From Avedoeria sp964651245 (GTDB lineage Bacteria > Chloroflexota > Anaerolineae > Epilineales > Epilineaceae), in the NCBI GenBank assembly GCA_964651245.1, contig CAZYVI010000004.1, positions 124,001 to 188,000 of the forward strand: 64,000 nucleotides of DNA, given 5' to 3'. Under the pieces are notes generated by a model. That model searched no databases and was not told where the DNA came from. It saw only the letters and a program-made list of their open reading frames with translations. Shown piece after piece: positions 52,301 through 62,039 of this stretch. The translations under genes and the position numbers were made by a program. Within the stretch, counting starts at the first letter, position 1. The number at the start of each line of letters is the position of its first letter.

Positions 52301-53804
52301 CCGATGTCGGCTGGAAGTCGGCCCAGGGCCAGTTCATGCTCAGCGGCGCCGCGAGCGTGCCGTCGCTGATCGTGAGCACCGGCGGGTGGTTGGCGGTGAT
52401 GAACGACTGCCCGTCGGACAGGAAGTCCTCGATCTTGATGTCGGCGAAGTAGGCGTAGTCCGTCACCTGGAAGGACAGTGTGTAGTCCACCAGGTCGACC
52501 GGCGACGGTCCCTTGGCGCCGTAGTCGTTGGCCACCTTGACCGACTTCTGCAGCGCGACGCACTTGTTCTGCAGGGTGTGGTCGTCCACCACGGGGTCGA
52601 GCGCCACGTGCTTGGCGCTGTCGCGCGGGTCGAGCGGCGTCCAGTCGGCCTCGACGGCGATGTCGTTCACGGCGGTGACCGGGGTGCAGTTGTTGAGGTT
52701 GATGACCGGCGTGTTCGTCGCGCCGAGGCGGTCGAAGTGGAACCAGAACGACATCGCCACCGTCCCCGTCGCCGAGGCGCACTCCAGCTTGGCCACGGCG
52801 CCGGCGGCCGGCGACTTGGCCGGCACCGTCGCGGTGCAGCCCGGCGTGTGGCTGTGGAAGCCGTCGAACACGAGGTCGGCGGGCAGCTGGTCCGTCACGA
52901 CGAGGTTCGTCACCGTCTGCCCCGGCGCGATCGCCGCCGTCACCCCGTAGCGCAGCGGGTAGCCGTCCTTGTGGCTCGGCCCCGTCGCCGCCTCGCCCTC
53001 CGGCCCGAGGTAGGCCTTGCTGGCCAGCAGGACGAGCGGGATGACCGTCGTCTTCGTCCAGCCGTCGGCCACCACGTCGTCGCCGTGGCTGACGATGGGC
53101 GTCGTGCCGGTCGGGCTGTCGCCGTAGAGGAAGCCGCCGCGCGCGTAGACGTCGATCGGCGCCTGCTCGTCGGCGAACGCATCGATGTGGGCCTGGATCT
53201 GGATGGCCAGCGGCGGCGCGTCCGGCGCGTAGCTGCCCACCGGCAGGCGGATCGACACGAGCTGATGTCCCGCCGGAACCGTCACCGTCGGATTGCCCGG
53301 CAGGAACGGGTGCGGGAACGAGGTCGGCTCGCTCTCGCAGTCGACGCCGCCACCGAACACCTTGACGTCGGCCGGCGGCGCACCGTCAAGCAGCGCGCTG
53401 CCGGCGACGAGCTCGAGGCCGTCGCACTGCAGGCTCATGTCATTCCCGTCCGCGCCGCGCCGGTCGAGGACGAGGTCGATGAACGGGCCGTAGCCCAGGT
53501 CGTTCGGCCCGCCGGTGTTCATCAGCGTCGCGGAGAGGTTGACGTCGGTGCCGATGAGGCCGTACGTCGGCAGTGCCGGCAGCAGCACCGTCGGTTGCGC
53601 TTGCTGCAGCGGCGCTGCTGCCGGCGCCGCCTGGGCCGTGCCGATCGCGGCGCCCCCTTGGCCGGCCGCCAGTCCCGCGCCGTGCAGCACGAGCAGCGAC
53701 ACGACGAGGAGGACGCGTTGCCAGCCGACCCAGCAGAGCCGAACCGTGTGCCAGCGGGCTGCGTGGTCGAGAGACGGTGGTCGATGCGTGCGGAAGAACA
53801 CCAT
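46392..53804 (-). CDS. Giant surface protein: DUF11-like repeats, SdrD-B-like domains, RCC1-like propeller, LamG domain
   Basis: A 2470-residue exported protein. ATG 53804 follows GGAGG; a signal/anchor helix is at about 24-43. Residues 60-1380 hold successive DUF11-like beta domains (for example VTDQLPADLVFDGF, SVSDKLPPQLQNA, EVTDLLPADLVYLP, LEDVLPAGLSLAG). Two SdrD-B-like domains follow (CEDADQDGVCDPGENHLSGW near 1385 and FRDANGNGKRDSGEPGMGGW near 1500). Residues about 1625-1935 hold seven RCC1-type repeats (AIAAGxxHTVALxxxGxLxxWG), enough for a full propeller. After a Pro/Thr linker and a beta domain, a LamG/concanavalin-like domain (about 2200-2420; WWRFEEAGG, FTLDAWVKVP) ends the protein. 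No LPXTG-type sorting signal. A cell-surface or biofilm adhesin is likely. Confidence 0.9.
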   Translation of the reverse strand: MVFFRTHRPPSLDHAARWHTVRLCWVGWQRVLLVVSLLVLHGAGLAAGQGGAAIGTAQAAPAAAPLQQAQPTVLLPALPTYGLIGTDVNLSATLMNTGGPNDLGYGPFIDLVLDRRGADGNDMSLQCDGLELVAGSALLDGAPPADVKVFGGGVDCESEPTSFPHPFLPGNPTVTVPAGHQLVSIRLPVGSYAPDAPPLAIQIQAHIDAFADEQAPIDVYARGGFLYGDSPTGTTPIVSHGDDVVADGWTKTTVIPLVLLASKAYLGPEGEAATGPSHKDGYPLRYGVTAAIAPGQTVTNLVVTDQLPADLVFDGFHSHTPGCTATVPAKSPAAGAVAKLECASATGTVAMSFWFHFDRLGATNTPVINLNNCTPVTAVNDIAVEADWTPLDPRDSAKHVALDPVVDDHTLQNKCVALQKSVKVANDYGAKGPSPVDLVDYTLSFQVTDYAYFADIKIEDFLSDGQSFITANHPPVLTISDGTLAAPLSMNWPWADFQPTSVPSEVCSASYPDDGTPFDLTGGSKVTFDVSALLEAQAATQWPTASPSIKQGVLSGAATPQGQGKPAWGTIRFRARINHQFALPQPGPGATGNLHVDKHDPLCNRASLRALRVEVEGINVWAGTNVWATDDSAAALQIVAGDLEKRVVARNDAADELVLDANTGLYAFSPGDTITFEIAKTIPSADAEDIVIEDWLPAPVLSNGEFNGMTTPLPKCAMNGSIVGNPAPGQACWLLTPTQAPTTVSAPIASVGAGNSLRFEFGDLWAQNIQQRTLIVRLTATVTTDPYADGLHMTNLVRECERNTLGKAYCQAYAAAFQVAAPRLAIRKGVIWTSKDTADMPPHYEPLNDKGPFTGCNLNGVTSTVLDASPNFLGGAPGASVLAGLDAGDEVRFAIVVENFGAAVEGAFDVSVSDKLPPQLQNATVECVVNGNGSPIVHSGALFSSAGLTLDDPGPTTLTKGAIDPYDPDDGLNLAIIIVHATIAPNVEAGCYVNEAELLSYAGREGGANHVAAGLAVNTHAQASVCVGPRAFKRLVETSEAHTSDAEDGSLAEPRPVAIGEIVRYEVEVTVPEGLSPALEVTDLLPADLVYLPQTAEVTFVDTPIAGVAVGNQPDVKGGPFHCLVGAQPPTFEFGKVMLPGNGATNTPRTFRFRFNALVCNTQNNVDYDETHEVKGNNVAVAAAGQTFPDVNLDWGGQGLPDAYVKIVEPRLTLDKRFPTAQLPAEVTLGAMIPYELVVTNAGSATAFEVALEDVLPAGLSLAGTTSIGMTPPNCAAGMTMASPLQLGIDAMRPGCEVRFRFDAEVTDTACPALVNHATATWMSLPNGTGTPKHVFGAPTFNVTGSQTPGAHGALDGARDGSGGPQGVPNDHAVAADLPICGRVCGVKCEDADQDGVCDPGENHLSGWTIVASQDGAQVATTVTADGTGLLRSGEYCLDALPGDTTIAEQMTPQQQADGWHQTGPQPVPPGTHKLALGFGAEVWDVNFANFKTPPCEVTLSGIKFRDANGNGKRDSGEPGMGGWVITATEPGATTPAFSATTNASGAYVLTLPVGIYYIEEVPKAGYLQTLPKLPRKYEVYVYCDATLPPFEIHETGTMKPIAPDELDFGNLPLIVCPKVPWFLANQRRLYVWGDDPQYYGQIGGVPASASPKSLSAGYKAVAQGFDHTVALLNNGDLVAWGGPPTAKVPAPTTPFIAIAAGQGFTVALDAKGAMHSWRASLGVAEALFSGCPNSLKCSTKPTVTIPGYVAISAGDEVAMAIDEKGNLHSWGPNNFHGQLPGCAAPTAGHCVESSRVYDAIAASGGSTLALSDGDIYGWGFNNLGQVPGCTSGSCVMQVMPKSPDPFVAIDINVTHSLALDTQGRIWSWGTVFDEALPSAHGTSFGTGYRAIAVGFGHSLAMRANGTLESWGNFSGFSPSITPPLGKFFAIAAGGHEVQTFAAALRCPTFGWGGSVTSQIFLPGTVMNAPLGGVPAVPVPSGPTSTGSPTPTPRLRPTWTPGPTPRPTWTAAPTDGPEPTDEVEPTATPLPPSATPPRPTATASATPTATRPGPTPALVGQIRTDRGCAEDTADVLYGQGETVPIAVRIDGAAQATVRVMYQWPDGGQERQIDGGTIDGGVTYTVSPPLVLPADAPLGLRRLSFQAQQPDQSYRELRRCSFQVVAAAQPTATTPAAPPSVTPPRPSATPTRTGSTSCLPLSQLPGLAAWWRFEEAGGEVVLDAVEVPILNFGTLNGAARRGSGHVGRALRFDGQTAYVDVPDHASLDVVASPRGDFTLDAWVKVPPDATTNGVHVAMVKQASAGGPGYQLYLNNMQPGLQLADASGYTNFGAGVAIPKDDRWHLLAVSVDRDRADGGRFFLDGQAIGEPFDPRVRPGSLENASVLRLGALSFQPTSFFDGWLDEVEFIGSALPAQAIVALYQRGTVGKCVPAPAPTSPPLGGGRGQGAAGSPSDALYNPMARQHNRRAYP

Positions 53805-54101
53805 GATCGGACCTCCAGGCTGCGTTGCCCGACCGCTGGGGCTGCGGGCGAGCCGGGTGCGTTGACGCTCCTCGGTCGCTCCAGCCAGGCCCCCCGCGGC
53901 TGGAGCGCGCCGCCATTCGGCGACATCGGGCAGCGTATCGACCCCGGATCGGCGCCACCAGAGCCCTCCGACACCCGTCCGCCCACACTCCGCCAACCGC
54001 GGCTGTCGGAGTGCGCCCCGCCTCTTGACGCCCGCTGTGTCGCTCGGCTAGCCTTGCCGCGCCCCGGCGCCCTTGCCTGGGGGGAGCAGGACGGGCGAGC
54101 G
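53805..54101. promoter_or_regulatory. Divergent promoter region between giant surface protein and NACHT-FGE gene
   Basis: On the plus strand TTGACG (54025-54030), 18 bases and TAGCCT (54049-54054) form a promoter for the NACHT gene. No clear minus-strand promoter was found for the surface protein. No gene, RNA or repeat was recognised in the rest of the 297 bases. Confidence 0.6.
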
Positions 54102-57100
54102 TTGGCTGTCGACTCGATCACTGAAGCAGCCGTCCAGGGCGCGTTGTGGTCGTTGCGCTACGGCCAGTCGCTGCGCAACGGCGCCCTTCTCGCGCTCGAC
54201 CAGGTGACGCTGCGGCTCGTGCGCGAAGGGCTCGACGACTCGACGACGGTCCGCGAATGGCTGCTTGGCCAGCTGCTGGCGGAGGCCGTCGCCGACGGGA
54301 TGCGCCACGCGCGCGTGCGGACCCACGCCGACCCAGCAGGCGGCGGATCGAGCGCCGTGCCCGATGCCGATGCGTTGACGCGCCTGCGCCACGACTTCCG
54401 GGCCGGCGACCCCGACCTCGAGGCGTGGGGCATGCTGTCGATCCGCTACCTCAGCGCCAGCCAGCCGCCGACCGGGACGTTGGCCGATGCCCTGAACGTC
54501 TCGGGGCGGACATTGGAGCGGCGGCTGGCGCGCGGGCACCGGCTCCTCGCGGCGGCGCTGCGCGAGCGCGAGGTCGCCGCGGCCCAGCTGCTGTCGGCGA
54601 GTGCGCCACCGCCGCCGCGCGAACGCATCGAGGTGCGGTCCGACGCCGACGTGCCGCCCGTGCCCGACGTGTTCGCCGCCTTGATGACCACGATCCGTGG
54701 CGACCGGGCCTCGCTGCGGCTGTCGACGTCGGACGTCGCGGTGCTGACCCGCCACGTGCCGCGCACGCTCGACGAGTACTACCTCGGTCGCGTGGCCGCA
54801 TGGTCGCAGCCGCGCTACCGGCTCGACGAGCGGTTCGTGGGCCTGTCGCTGCTCGTCGACATGGGCGAGGAGGCGCAGGACCGCCGATGGCAGCCTCGCG
54901 AGGCCTCGTTCGACAGTTTGGCCGCCCTCGACGCCGCCGTGCCGGAGTCAGCCTACGTGCTGCTCGGGCCGCCGGGCAGCGGGAAGAGCACGCTGCTGCG
55001 CCGCTTCGAGCTCGACACCGCCATCGACGCGCTGCGGGGCGCTACGAGGGCGGTGCCGTTCCTGGTGCCGCTCAACCACTACCGTTCGGCCTGGCCCGGC
55101 GATCCGCCTCCGGCGCCGCGCGACTGGCTCTCGGGCCTGTGGCGAAAGCGCGGTCCGACGCTGCCGCCGCTCGACGAGCTTCTGGACGCCGGCCGCGTCG
55201 TCCTGCTGCTGGACGGCCTCAACGAGATGCCGCATCAGGACCAGGCCGACTTCCACCGCCTCGTTCTCGCGATCAAGCAGCTCCTGCACGACGTGTTGCT
55301 GCCGCAGCCGGCGAACCGCGTCGTGCTCTCGTGTCGCAGCCTCGACTACAGCTCGCCCCTGTCGTCGGCCACCCTGCGCGTGCCGCAGGTGCGCCTCGAG
55401 CCGATGTCCGACGACCAAGTGCGCACGTTCCTCGATCGCTACGCGCCCGATCGAAGCGCGCGGCTCTGGGCAGGCTTGTCCGGCACGGCGCACCTGTCGC
55501 TGTATCGGACCCCCTACTTCCTGCGGCTGCTCGTCGAGCAGTGGCCCGGCGAGGTCGTCGTCCCCGCCGGCCACGCCGGGCTCTTCACCGGGTTCGTTCG
55601 CTCCGCGCTGCGCCGGGAGGTCGAACGCGACCATCCGCTCTTCGCGCCTGGCGCGCTGCTCACCGAGCGCGACCGGCGCCGCCTCGTGCAATCACGGCCG
55701 TGGCGGGATGCCTCGGAGCTGCCCGAGCACGGGCCGCTCATCGGGGGGCTGGCCGGGCTCGCACTCCAGATGCAGGAGCGCGCGGCGGCCAGCGCGGGCG
55801 CCCAGGTCCGCGTGCCCTACGACGTGGCGGTGTCGATCGTGGGCGAGGCGGGCGGCGACCCGGTGCTGCGGGCCGGCATGGCCCTCGGCATCCTCGACGA
55901 GGATCTGCTCGACGGCACCGTGTTGTTCTTCCACCAACTGCTGCAGGAGTACTTCGCCGCCCGCCGCCTCGCGCCCCGGCCCATCGACGCGCGGCTGCGC
56001 GCGCCGTGGCGGATGGATGAGGTCACGCCGGCGCTCGACGACGTGCTGGCGGCGCTTGCGCCCGACGAACCGCTTCCATCGGCGCCGACCACCGGGTGGG
56101 AGGAGACCGCGCTTCTCGCCCTCTGCCTGGCCCCGCAACCGGACGAACGGGTGCTGGAGATGGCCGAGTTCAACCTGCCGCTGGCGGGGCGCGCGGCACT
56201 GCGCGATGAGGTGCGTCTCGGCGAGTCGACGCGCGAGCGGCTCCGATGGGCGCTCGTTCGCCGCAGTCGCGATCCGGACGCCGACCTGCGGGCTCGACTG
56301 GCCGCGGCCGACGTCCTGGGGCACCTTGGCGACCCGCGCTTCGTGCGGCGATGCGGGGCATTCGGCGACTACCTCCATCCGCCGATGGTCGAGCTCGCCG
56401 GCGGTCGCATCCTCGTGGGCCGCGACGACGGGCCGGCTGACGAGCGCCCGGTGCACCGGGTGGACGTCGCGGCGTTCGCACTCGGCCAGTTTCCCGTCAC
56501 CAACGCCGAATGGGCGTGCTTCCTCGACGCCGGTGGCTACGACGAGCCGCGGTGGTGGCCCACGCCGGGCGCCGAGGCCTGGCGGAGCGGGTCGGGCACG
56601 GCGGAAGGGTCCCGCTGGGACTATCGGCTCTGGCGGCAGCGCCTACTGGCCAACCCGGCGCTGCTCGACGAGATGCGCGACCAGGGCCGCGTCCCGACCG
56701 AGTCCTACGAAGCGTGGCGCGCGCGGCTGACGATGGACGGTGCCGCGTTCGAGCGGCATCTGACAGAACGCTGGCCGGACGGCCGCCGGACCGAGCCGGC
56801 GGCCTGGCGGCGCGAGGCGTTCCGCCATCCGTTGCAGCCGGTCGTCGGGGTCAGCTGGTACGAAGCCTGGGCCTTCTGCCACTGGCTCTCCGCCCAGACG
56901 GGACGACCGTTCCGGCTGCCCACCGAGGTGGAGTGGGAGGCAGCCGCGCGCGGCGCGGATGGACGCCCGTATGCGTTCGGAGCGGACTTCGCGGTCGGGG
57001 CGGCCAACACCGTCGAGGTCCACCTGTTCCGACCGTCACCCGTCGGCGTCTTCCCCGCCGGTGACAGCCCGCAAGGCGTGGCCGATCTCCACGGCAACGT

Positions 57101-57374
57101 GTTCGAGTGGTCCGCAAGCCATCTCGGGCCGATCGACGGGTCGCACGTCTATGGCTATCCCTACGACGCCCGTGACGGCCGGGAGTCGCCCGATCCTTCG
57201 CCGACGATGAAGCTCGTGGTTCGCGGCGGAGCGTGGTCGGGCGACGTGACGATGGCCTCCTCGACCTGCCGAAGCCTGGGCGCGCCGCTGTTGCCCGACT
57301 ACCGGGGCACCAACCTGGGCTTTCGGGTGGCCTGCTCCGGGACGCCTGGCGGCGGGCCGGCCCTCACCGGCTGA
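54102..57374 (+). CDS. NACHT-type STAND NTPase with C-terminal FGE-sulfatase (C-type-lectin-fold) domain
   Basis: A 1090-residue protein. Residues 1-175 are helical with an HTH-like stretch (LADALNVSGRTLERRLARGH near 130), resembling a signalling adaptor. The NACHT NTPase follows: Walker A GPPGSGKST near 289, Walker B VVLLLDGLNEMP near 366-377, then helical winged-helix-like parts. The C-terminal 325 residues are an FGE-sulfatase domain (GRDDGPADERPVHRVDVAAF, NAEWACFLDAGGY, VSWYEAWAFCHWLS, LPTEVEWEAAARG, HGNVFEWS, NLGFRVA). STAND proteins act as switches, many in antiphage immunity; the FGE fold usually senses ligands in this setting. TTG 54102 is the likely start (AGGA ten bases before, promoter at 54025-54054); an in-frame TTG at 54054 falls in the promoter. 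Confidence 0.85.
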   Translation: MAVDSITEAAVQGALWSLRYGQSLRNGALLALDQVTLRLVREGLDDSTTVREWLLGQLLAEAVADGMRHARVRTHADPAGGGSSAVPDADALTRLRHDFRAGDPDLEAWGMLSIRYLSASQPPTGTLADALNVSGRTLERRLARGHRLLAAALREREVAAAQLLSASAPPPPRERIEVRSDADVPPVPDVFAALMTTIRGDRASLRLSTSDVAVLTRHVPRTLDEYYLGRVAAWSQPRYRLDERFVGLSLLVDMGEEAQDRRWQPREASFDSLAALDAAVPESAYVLLGPPGSGKSTLLRRFELDTAIDALRGATRAVPFLVPLNHYRSAWPGDPPPAPRDWLSGLWRKRGPTLPPLDELLDAGRVVLLLDGLNEMPHQDQADFHRLVLAIKQLLHDVLLPQPANRVVLSCRSLDYSSPLSSATLRVPQVRLEPMSDDQVRTFLDRYAPDRSARLWAGLSGTAHLSLYRTPYFLRLLVEQWPGEVVVPAGHAGLFTGFVRSALRREVERDHPLFAPGALLTERDRRRLVQSRPWRDASELPEHGPLIGGLAGLALQMQERAAASAGAQVRVPYDVAVSIVGEAGGDPVLRAGMALGILDEDLLDGTVLFFHQLLQEYFAARRLAPRPIDARLRAPWRMDEVTPALDDVLAALAPDEPLPSAPTTGWEETALLALCLAPQPDERVLEMAEFNLPLAGRAALRDEVRLGESTRERLRWALVRRSRDPDADLRARLAAADVLGHLGDPRFVRRCGAFGDYLHPPMVELAGGRILVGRDDGPADERPVHRVDVAAFALGQFPVTNAEWACFLDAGGYDEPRWWPTPGAEAWRSGSGTAEGSRWDYRLWRQRLLANPALLDEMRDQGRVPTESYEAWRARLTMDGAAFERHLTERWPDGRRTEPAAWRREAFRHPLQPVVGVSWYEAWAFCHWLSAQTGRPFRLPTEVEWEAAARGADGRPYAFGADFAVGAANTVEVHLFRPSPVGVFPAGDSPQGVADLHGNVFEWSASHLGPIDGSHVYGYPYDARDGRESPDPSPTMKLVVRGGAWSGDVTMASSTCRSLGAPLLPDYRGTNLGFRVACSGTPGGGPALTG

Positions 57375-57425
57375 CGCCCCGCCCCCGACACGGCCGCTTC
57401 GCCCCCGATCGTCCGCCCCGCCGCC

Positions 57426-59894
<2,469 letters not shown>

Positions 59895-59902
59895 CTAGAC
59901 CG

Positions 59903-59933
59903 GCGGGGGTGGCGGGCGCCCCACCACCCCCGC
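59903..59933. repeat. Hairpin in the clpC leader
   Basis: GCGGGGGTGG (59903-59912) and CCACCCCCGC (59924-59933) are perfect arms in the 112-base gap between the S1-protein stop and clpC. It may attenuate read-through from the S1 gene or shield the clpC start region. No U-tract. Confidence 0.6.
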
Positions 59934-60006
59934 TCGATTCCATACCGTACGGTCTAGACCCAGGCCGGCCGCATTACGGAGCCCCTTCGCACCGCCGCGT
60001 GGCCGC

Positions 60007-61410
60007 CTAGGCCTCGTCGCTCGCCTCCGCCGTGGCGCCATCGTCGCCGACGGCCGCGTCGCTCGCAGCGCCGTCCTCGGTCGTGGCCGCCGCGACCTCC
60101 GTCTCCGCGACAGGCGTCGCCTCGACCTCGGCGGCGGGCGCCTCGGCCTCGACGGCCGGCGCCTCCGCCTCCGGCGCCGCGGCGGCGACCGCCGGCTCGG
60201 CGTCGGTGGCGGCCGCCGGCGCCGCGGCGACCGCGGCCGGCTCGGCGGCCAGGTCGTCATCGAGGTCGGCGATCACCAGGTTGTCATACGCCACGTCGGC
60301 CCGCTTGAGGCTGAGGCCGATGCGCTTGCGGTCCGGGTCGACGCGGATCACGCGCACCGTCACCTCGTCGCCCGGCTGGACGACCTCGCCGGCCGGCTTG
60401 CTGTCGTCCGACAGCTCCGAGACGTGGATCAGACCCTCGATGTCGCCGTCAAGGCGGGCGAAGGCGCCAAAGTCGGCCAGGCGCGTGATCGTGGCGGTCA
60501 CGACCTCGCCGACGACGAACCGCTGCTCGATGTCGCTCCACGGCTCGGGCATGAGCTGCTTCATCGACAGGCCGATGCGCTTGCGGTCACGGTCGACGCT
60601 GATCACCTTGACGGTCACCTTGTCGCCCAGGTTGAGGACCTCGCTGGGGTGGTTGACCCGGTTCCAGGCCAACTCCGACAGGTGGACCAGGCCGTCGGCG
60701 CCGCCGATGTCGACGAAGGCGCCGAAGTCGGCGAGGCTGGTCACGATGCCGGTCAGCACCTGCCCGTCCTCGAGCGACGTCAGCAGCTCGCTCTTGGACG
60801 ACTTGCGCCGCTCGCGCATCGCCGCCAGCTCCGAGAGGATCAGGCGGTTCTTGCGCCGATCGATCTCGATGATCTTCAGCCAGATCGGCTGGCTGACGAG
60901 CGACGCCAGCGGGCTCTCGCCGCTGCCGTCGATCTGCTCGCGGCTGAAGCCGTGGCGGCGGTCGATCTGCGACGCCGGCACGAAGCCGCGGACCTGGCCC
61001 ACGTAGACGATCAAGCCGCCCTTGTTGTGGCCGTTGACGTTCGCCTCGAACGTCTGGTCGTTCTTGTGGAGGTCCTCGGCCTGGTCCCAGTCCTGGCCGA
61101 TGCGCGCCTGCGACAACGACAGGACCAAGTTGCCCTGGCGGTCCTCCGGGTTGACGATGAGGCACTCGACCTCGTCGCCGATCTGGAAGCCGGCCAGGTC
61201 GTCCTTGCTCATCGCCGACATTTCGCGGCTCGAGAGGATGCCCTCGCGCTTGCCGCCGACGTCGATGAGGATCTCGTTGTCGCGGATCAGGGCGATGTGC
61301 CCTTGGACGATGTCGCCCCGCTGGAAGCGCTTGGCGTCGTCATAGGACTCCAGCAACTCCAGCATCGGATGGGGCATGGCGGACGTGGTGGTGGTAAACG
61401 GGTCGGTCAT
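60007..61410 (-). CDS. S1-domain RNA-binding protein (ribosomal protein S1-like)
   Basis: A 467-residue protein with four S1 domains (about residues 30-100, 117-185, 203-273 and 290-360); GQVLTGIVTSLADFGAFVDI and GEVVTATITRLADFGAFARL mark domains 3 and 4. The last 90 residues are Ala/Glu-rich and disordered. It is shorter than the six-domain proteobacterial S1 and fits the four-domain versions of Gram-positive-type bacteria and Chloroflexota. Such proteins help mRNA binding or degradation. ATG 61410 follows GAGGAAGAC. It lies upstream of clpC on the same strand. Confidence 0.93.
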   Translation of the reverse strand: MTDPFTTTTSAMPHPMLELLESYDDAKRFQRGDIVQGHIALIRDNEILIDVGGKREGILSSREMSAMSKDDLAGFQIGDEVECLIVNPEDRQGNLVLSLSQARIGQDWDQAEDLHKNDQTFEANVNGHNKGGLIVYVGQVRGFVPASQIDRRHGFSREQIDGSGESPLASLVSQPIWLKIIEIDRRKNRLILSELAAMRERRKSSKSELLTSLEDGQVLTGIVTSLADFGAFVDIGGADGLVHLSELAWNRVNHPSEVLNLGDKVTVKVISVDRDRKRIGLSMKQLMPEPWSDIEQRFVVGEVVTATITRLADFGAFARLDGDIEGLIHVSELSDDSKPAGEVVQPGDEVTVRVIRVDPDRKRIGLSLKRADVAYDNLVIADLDDDLAAEPAAVAAAPAAATDAEPAVAAAAPEAEAPAVEAEAPAAEVEATPVAETEVAAATTEDGAASDAAVGDDGATAEASDEA

Positions 61411-61486
61411 TCAGTCTTCCTCGCACACAGAGTTGCGGGCGATTATACCGCATCGCAACGCCGCGGCGGCAAGGCAGGCGCCGGCG

Positions 61487-61921
61487 CTAGCCGCGGGCGA
61501 GCGCGATCGCCTCGACCTCGACGCGCGCGCCGCGCGGCAAGGCCAGCACGGCGACCGTCGAGCGGGCCGGCGGCGCGGCCGGGAAGAACTCGGCGTAGAC
61601 GGCGTTCATCGCCTGGAAGTCGGCCATGTCGGTGAGGAACACCGTGGTCTTGAGCACGTGCGCCAGCGACGAGCCGGCCGCCTCGAGCACGGCGGCCAGG
61701 TTCGACAACGCCTGCCGGGTCTGGGCCGCGATGTCGCCGTCCACGAGCTGGCCCGTCTCCGGGTCGATCGGCACCTGGCCCGACGCGAACACCGACAGGT
61801 CGGCGCGGATGGCCTGCGAGTACGGCCCGATCGCCGACGGCGCACGATCGGTGGCGATGACGGTGCGGTGGTGGCCGACACCGGGGTCGACGATGCGGGC
61901 CGGCGGGGTGGGGGTGGTCAT
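61487..61921 (-). CDS. RidA family enamine/imine deaminase
   Basis: A 144-residue Rid protein, which hydrolyses reactive 2-aminoacrylate-type enamines to keto acids. GPYSQAIRAD, ASGQVPIDPETG, the catalytic Arg in PPARSTVAVLALPRG (E. coli Arg105 equivalent) and VEVEAIA are all present, so it should be an active deaminase. ATG 61921 follows AAAGGACG; ATG 61942 is a weaker alternative. It is separated from the PIN-TRAM gene by the palindromic repeat pair near 62 kb. Confidence 0.93.
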   Translation of the reverse strand: MTTPTPPARIVDPGVGHHRTVIATDRAPSAIGPYSQAIRADLSVFASGQVPIDPETGQLVDGDIAAQTRQALSNLAAVLEAAGSSLAHVLKTTVFLTDMADFQAMNAVYAEFFPAAPPARSTVAVLALPRGARVEVEAIALARG

Positions 61922-61973
61922 GAGGCACGTCCTTTCGATCATCGATTCGAATGTCACCATACCCGGTGGGGGC

Positions 61974-62039
61974 GGACGCGGGGGTCCGCCCGTACGGGGT
62001 GGGGCGGGGGGGCGGACGTGGGGGTCCGTCCCTACGGGG
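61974..62039. repeat. Two copies of the palindromic gene-end repeat
   Basis: Copies at 61974-61999 and 62014-62039, 40 bases apart, match the element near 19464 (a few mismatches). On the minus strand the TAG stop of the PIN-TRAM gene (62032-62034) lies within the second copy. Flanks are G-rich (GGGGTGGGGCGGGGGG). Confidence 0.75.

Noticed and set aside
51276..54101. N-terminal extension of the NACHT protein by about 940 codons
   Set aside because: It is antisense to the giant surface protein; a promoter at 54025-54054 and the TTG at 54102 mark the real start.
56380..57374. Diversity-generating retroelement variable region in the FGE domain
   Set aside because: No reverse transcriptase or template repeat is present, and the last 100 codons lack the Asn-rich, adenine-biased pattern of variable repeats.
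59895..60006. CIRCE or CtsR operator upstream of clpC
   Set aside because: No TTAGCACTC/GAGTGCTAA pair or tandem heptamer was found; only a GC hairpin and a short CCGTACGG palindrome.
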